In this document: one piece after another, positions 4,916 to 6,610 of the stretch
How the letters are laid out: each line of letters begins with the position of its first letter
How positions within the stretch are numbered: position 1 is the first letter of the stretch
Assembly: GCA_036558265.1 (NCBI GenBank)
Contig: DATBFY010000164.1
Coordinates: 1 to 6,610, forward strand
Origin: RYN-433 sp036558265
GTDB taxonomy: Bacteria; Planctomycetota; Phycisphaerae; Tepidisphaerales; Tepidisphaeraceae
DNA: 6,610 nucleotides
Direction of reading: 5' to 3'
Notes under the pieces: generated by a model
What the model was told of the DNA's origin: nothing
Seen by the model: the letters and a program-made list of their open reading frames with translations, nothing else
Database searches by the model: none
Program-made: the position numbers and the translations under genes

Positions 4916-6397
4916 ATGCTCCAAGTCAAAGCCATTGACCTGCGACTCTTCAACATGCGGACGCGATTGCCGTTTCGCTACGGCATCGTGACGCTGCGCG
5001 CCTGCCCGCATCTGTTTCTCAAGCTCACGCTGGATGTTGACGGCAAGACCTTCACCGGCGTCGCCGCCGACCACCTGCCGCCCAAATGGTTCACCAAGAA
5101 CCCGCAGACCCCGTTCGAAGACGATTTGCGCGACATGATCGAGCTGATCCGCCATGCCGCCGATCACGCGGCGCTGGCCGGATCACAACCGGACCTCTAC
5201 TCGCTGGTCAGCCGCGTCTATTTCGAGCAGTCGATCTGGGGACGGGAGAAGGCCTTTCCCCCCCTGCTCTATAACTTCGGCGTCAGCCTGGTCGAGCGGG
5301 CGGCGATCGAGGCGTTCTGCAAGGCGACGCGGACGACCTTCGCCACCGCCGTGCGCGAGAACCTTCTGGGTATCCGCTTCAGCGGCTTTGCCGACCAGCG
5401 ACTGATGCTCGATTACGCGGAACTGGGTGACACCCAGCCCGCCCAGTGGCTCCCAAAACAGCCGCTCCGGCAGATTACGGCCCGCCACACGGTCGGACTG
5501 GTCGATTACCTCACGGACGATCAGATCCCCCCTGCCGATCGCGTGGACGACGGCCTTCCGCAATCGTTCGAGGCGTGCATCCGATACTACGGCCTGCGCC
5601 ACTTCAAGCTGAAGATCGCCGGCGACGTCGAAAAAGACCTGGATCGTCTCAGGCAGATCTTCACCATCATCGCCCGCCACGTCAGCGGCAATTGGGCCTT
5701 CACCGTGGACGGAAACGAGAACTACAAACAGATCGGCGCCTTCCGCCAGTTGTGGGAGCGACTGGCCGCCGACCCGTCGGTCAAGCCGCACCTGCCGCGG
5801 CTGATCTTCGTCGAGCAACCGCTCCACCGCGACGTGGCGCTCTCGGACCAGGTCAAATCGGAGCTGGCCGCCTGGCCGACGCGCCCGCCCATCATCATCG
5901 ATGAGTCCGACGGCGAGCCGGGGGCGCTCATCCGTGCCCTGGACTGCGGTTACGTCGGCACCAGTCACAAGAACTGCAAGGGAATCGCCAAGGGGATCGC
6001 CAACGCCTGCCTCCTGGAGAGCCGCCGCCGGACCGACCCGCACGCGACGTACCTGCTCTCGGGCGAGGACCTGTCGAACGTCGGCCCGGTGAGTCTCCAG
6101 CAGGACCTGGCCGTCTGCGCCGCCCTGGGTATCCAGAGCGTCGAGCGCAACGGCCACCACTACTTCAAGGGACTGTCGATGCACTCGCCCGCGGTTCAGG
6201 AACAGGTGCTCGCGCACCACGGCGACCTCTTCCGCCGGCACGAGACCGGTGGCTTCGCGACGCTGAACGTCAGCAACGGACACCTGGCGACCGGCAGCGT
6301 CGTGGACGCCCCCTTCGGCGTCGCCTTCGAACTGGACACGACCCAATTCACGCCCCTGCGAGACTGGCGGTTCGATCCGGGGACGAACAACGGGTAA
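4916..6397 (+). CDS. Enolase-superfamily protein (mandelate racemase / muconate lactonizing-like), long form
   Basis: A 493-residue protein with the marks of the enolase superfamily, whose members abstract a proton alpha to a carboxylate using Mg2+. The capping domain is N-terminal (about 1-135). The barrel shows KLK at 231-233 in RHFKLKIAGD, the KxK catalytic pair of the MLE-type subgroup. Metal ligands follow in order: D265 in FTVDGNENY, E300 in FVEQPL, and D329 in IIIDESDGE. SHKNCKG (350-356) supplies K352, the expected lysine on the opposite face. Typical members have 350-400 residues. The extra length includes an insertion between cap and barrel (about 150-215) and a C-terminal extension after about 420. 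The acid-base residues look intact, so it should be active. Possible reactions include racemisation, epimerisation, cycloisomerisation or dehydration; the sequence does not decide. The frame is open back to 4703, but that part lies antisense to the ICMT-like gene. ATG 4916 places the family start MLQVKAIDLR at the N-terminus. Confidence 0.85.
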   Translation: MLQVKAIDLRLFNMRTRLPFRYGIVTLRACPHLFLKLTLDVDGKTFTGVAADHLPPKWFTKNPQTPFEDDLRDMIELIRHAADHAALAGSQPDLYSLVSRVYFEQSIWGREKAFPPLLYNFGVSLVERAAIEAFCKATRTTFATAVRENLLGIRFSGFADQRLMLDYAELGDTQPAQWLPKQPLRQITARHTVGLVDYLTDDQIPPADRVDDGLPQSFEACIRYYGLRHFKLKIAGDVEKDLDRLRQIFTIIARHVSGNWAFTVDGNENYKQIGAFRQLWERLAADPSVKPHLPRLIFVEQPLHRDVALSDQVKSELAAWPTRPPIIIDESDGEPGALIRALDCGYVGTSHKNCKGIAKGIANACLLESRRRTDPHATYLLSGEDLSNVGPVSLQQDLAVCAALGIQSVERNGHHYFKGLSMHSPAVQEQVLAHHGDLFRRHETGGFATLNVSNGHLATGSVVDAPFGVAFELDTTQFTPLRDWRFDPGTNNG

Positions 6398-6431
6398 TCG
6401 TCATTCGTCACTTCTTGCGCAATTCTTGCGC
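6398..6431 (+). repeat. Short direct repeats after the enolase-superfamily stop codon
   Basis: Two adjacent pairs occur. TCGTCA is at 6398-6403 and 6405-6410, a 7-bp period. TTCTTGCGC is at 6412-6420 and 6423-6431, an 11-bp period, about one helical turn. The palindrome TTGCGCAA lies at 6415-6422. They sit just upstream of the promoter proposed for the gene at 6534, where an operator would be plausible. No terminator hairpin with a T-run is seen in this spacer. Confidence 0.45.
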
Positions 6432-6438
6432 CCCGCCG

Positions 6439-6469
6439 TTGACTTCATTTTCCCAGCCCCCCATATTGT
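6439..6469 (+). promoter_or_regulatory. Sigma-70-type promoter for the gene at 6534
   Basis: TTGACT (6439-6444) matches the -35 consensus at five of six positions. CATATT (6462-6467) lies at the ideal 17-bp spacing with four of six matches; TATTGT (6464-6469) at 19 bp is an alternative. The predicted leader is about 55-60 nt. Confidence 0.5.
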
Positions 6470-6533
6470 GATCCGAATTCCAACCCCAGCGGCTGATGGA
6501 TTCAACGCCGCCGGCCCTTGAATGGAGTCTGCC

Positions 6534-6610
6534 ATGGCCAACAACGATTCTGCCGCCGTCGCCAACGCCTCCTCGTCGATCGCCAACCACTCGCCCACCG
6601 TGGTCCTCTT
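6534..6610 (+). CDS. 5' end of an unidentified gene (right edge of window)
   Basis: Only 25 complete codons are visible, starting MANNDSAAVANASSS and continuing to the window edge without a stop. This is too little to assign a family. The start is supported by GGAG at 6524-6527, six bases before the ATG, and by the upstream promoter. Nearly all third codon positions are G or C, mostly C, as in the confident genes here. An in-frame ATG at 6522, right after an in-frame TGA at 6519, would add four residues but overlaps the ribosome site. The opposite strand is also open here, so direction is probable rather than certain. Confidence 0.55.
   Translation, partial: MANNDSAAVANASSSIANHSPTVVL

Noticed and set aside
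4914..4919. Divergent ATG codons sharing one GCATGC palindrome (4916 plus, 4917 minus)
   Set aside because: It requires the ICMT-like gene to start at 4917, translating the heptamer repeat into a polar stretch with no family counterpart. The ATG at 4794 fits better.
5183..6346. Minus-strand open frame of 387 codons
   Set aside because: Antisense to the enolase-superfamily gene, which shows the ordered metal-ligand motifs; this frame shows none.
6401..6598. Minus-strand gene entering from the right edge
   Set aside because: The open frame has no domain, and its codon usage weakens to the left. The plus strand offers a promoter, a Shine-Dalgarno site and C-rich third positions. It cannot be fully excluded without more sequence.

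Overview
The window looks like GC-rich chromosomal DNA from a planctomycete. The best clue is the gene at 1662, whose N-terminus carries a FETLESRHLFS motif, a variant of the LEPR-XLL sorting-type motif found at the start of many Planctomycetota proteins. Unrelated metabolic genes on both strands, several without a Shine-Dalgarno sequence, fit this. A class such as Phycisphaerae is only a guess. I see no rRNA, tRNA, CRISPR array, insertion sequence, integrase or phage gene.

Layout, left to right. (1) A minus-strand gene starts at 1487 and runs off the left edge. It encodes the first 495 residues of an alpha-L-rhamnosidase of the GH78 type. (2) A 174-bp divergent intergenic region holds a good promoter for the next gene and a cluster of GGCGTCA heptamers. 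(3) A plus-strand gene (1662-2219) encodes a small cysteine-free protein with the LEPR-like N-terminus. (4) A plus-strand gene (2286-3296) encodes a stand-alone MetE-type catalytic barrel with all four zinc ligands. (5) Its stop codon abuts the stop codon of a convergent minus-strand pair. The pair is an ICMT-like membrane methyltransferase (4794-4225), followed after 22 bp by an unrecognised acidic protein (4202-3297). (6) A 121-bp divergent spacer carries a degenerate 7-bp tandem repeat. (7) A plus-strand gene (4916-6397) encodes a long enolase-superfamily protein. (8) A 136-bp spacer with short repeats and a promoter leads to the first codons of another plus-strand gene at 6534.

The genes do not form one pathway. 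The only convincing operon is the ICMT-like gene plus the unknown protein. The most interesting general signal is in the start regions. The rhamnosidase, MetE-like and enolase-superfamily genes all have a TANNNT hexamer 6-7 nt before the ATG and no usable Shine-Dalgarno sequence, as expected of leaderless mRNAs. The LEPR-like gene, the unknown protein and the last gene have purine-rich ribosome sites at normal spacing. I found no defence, mobile or secondary-metabolite system, and the region appears mostly ordinary. No stretch longer than 300 bases lacks a gene.
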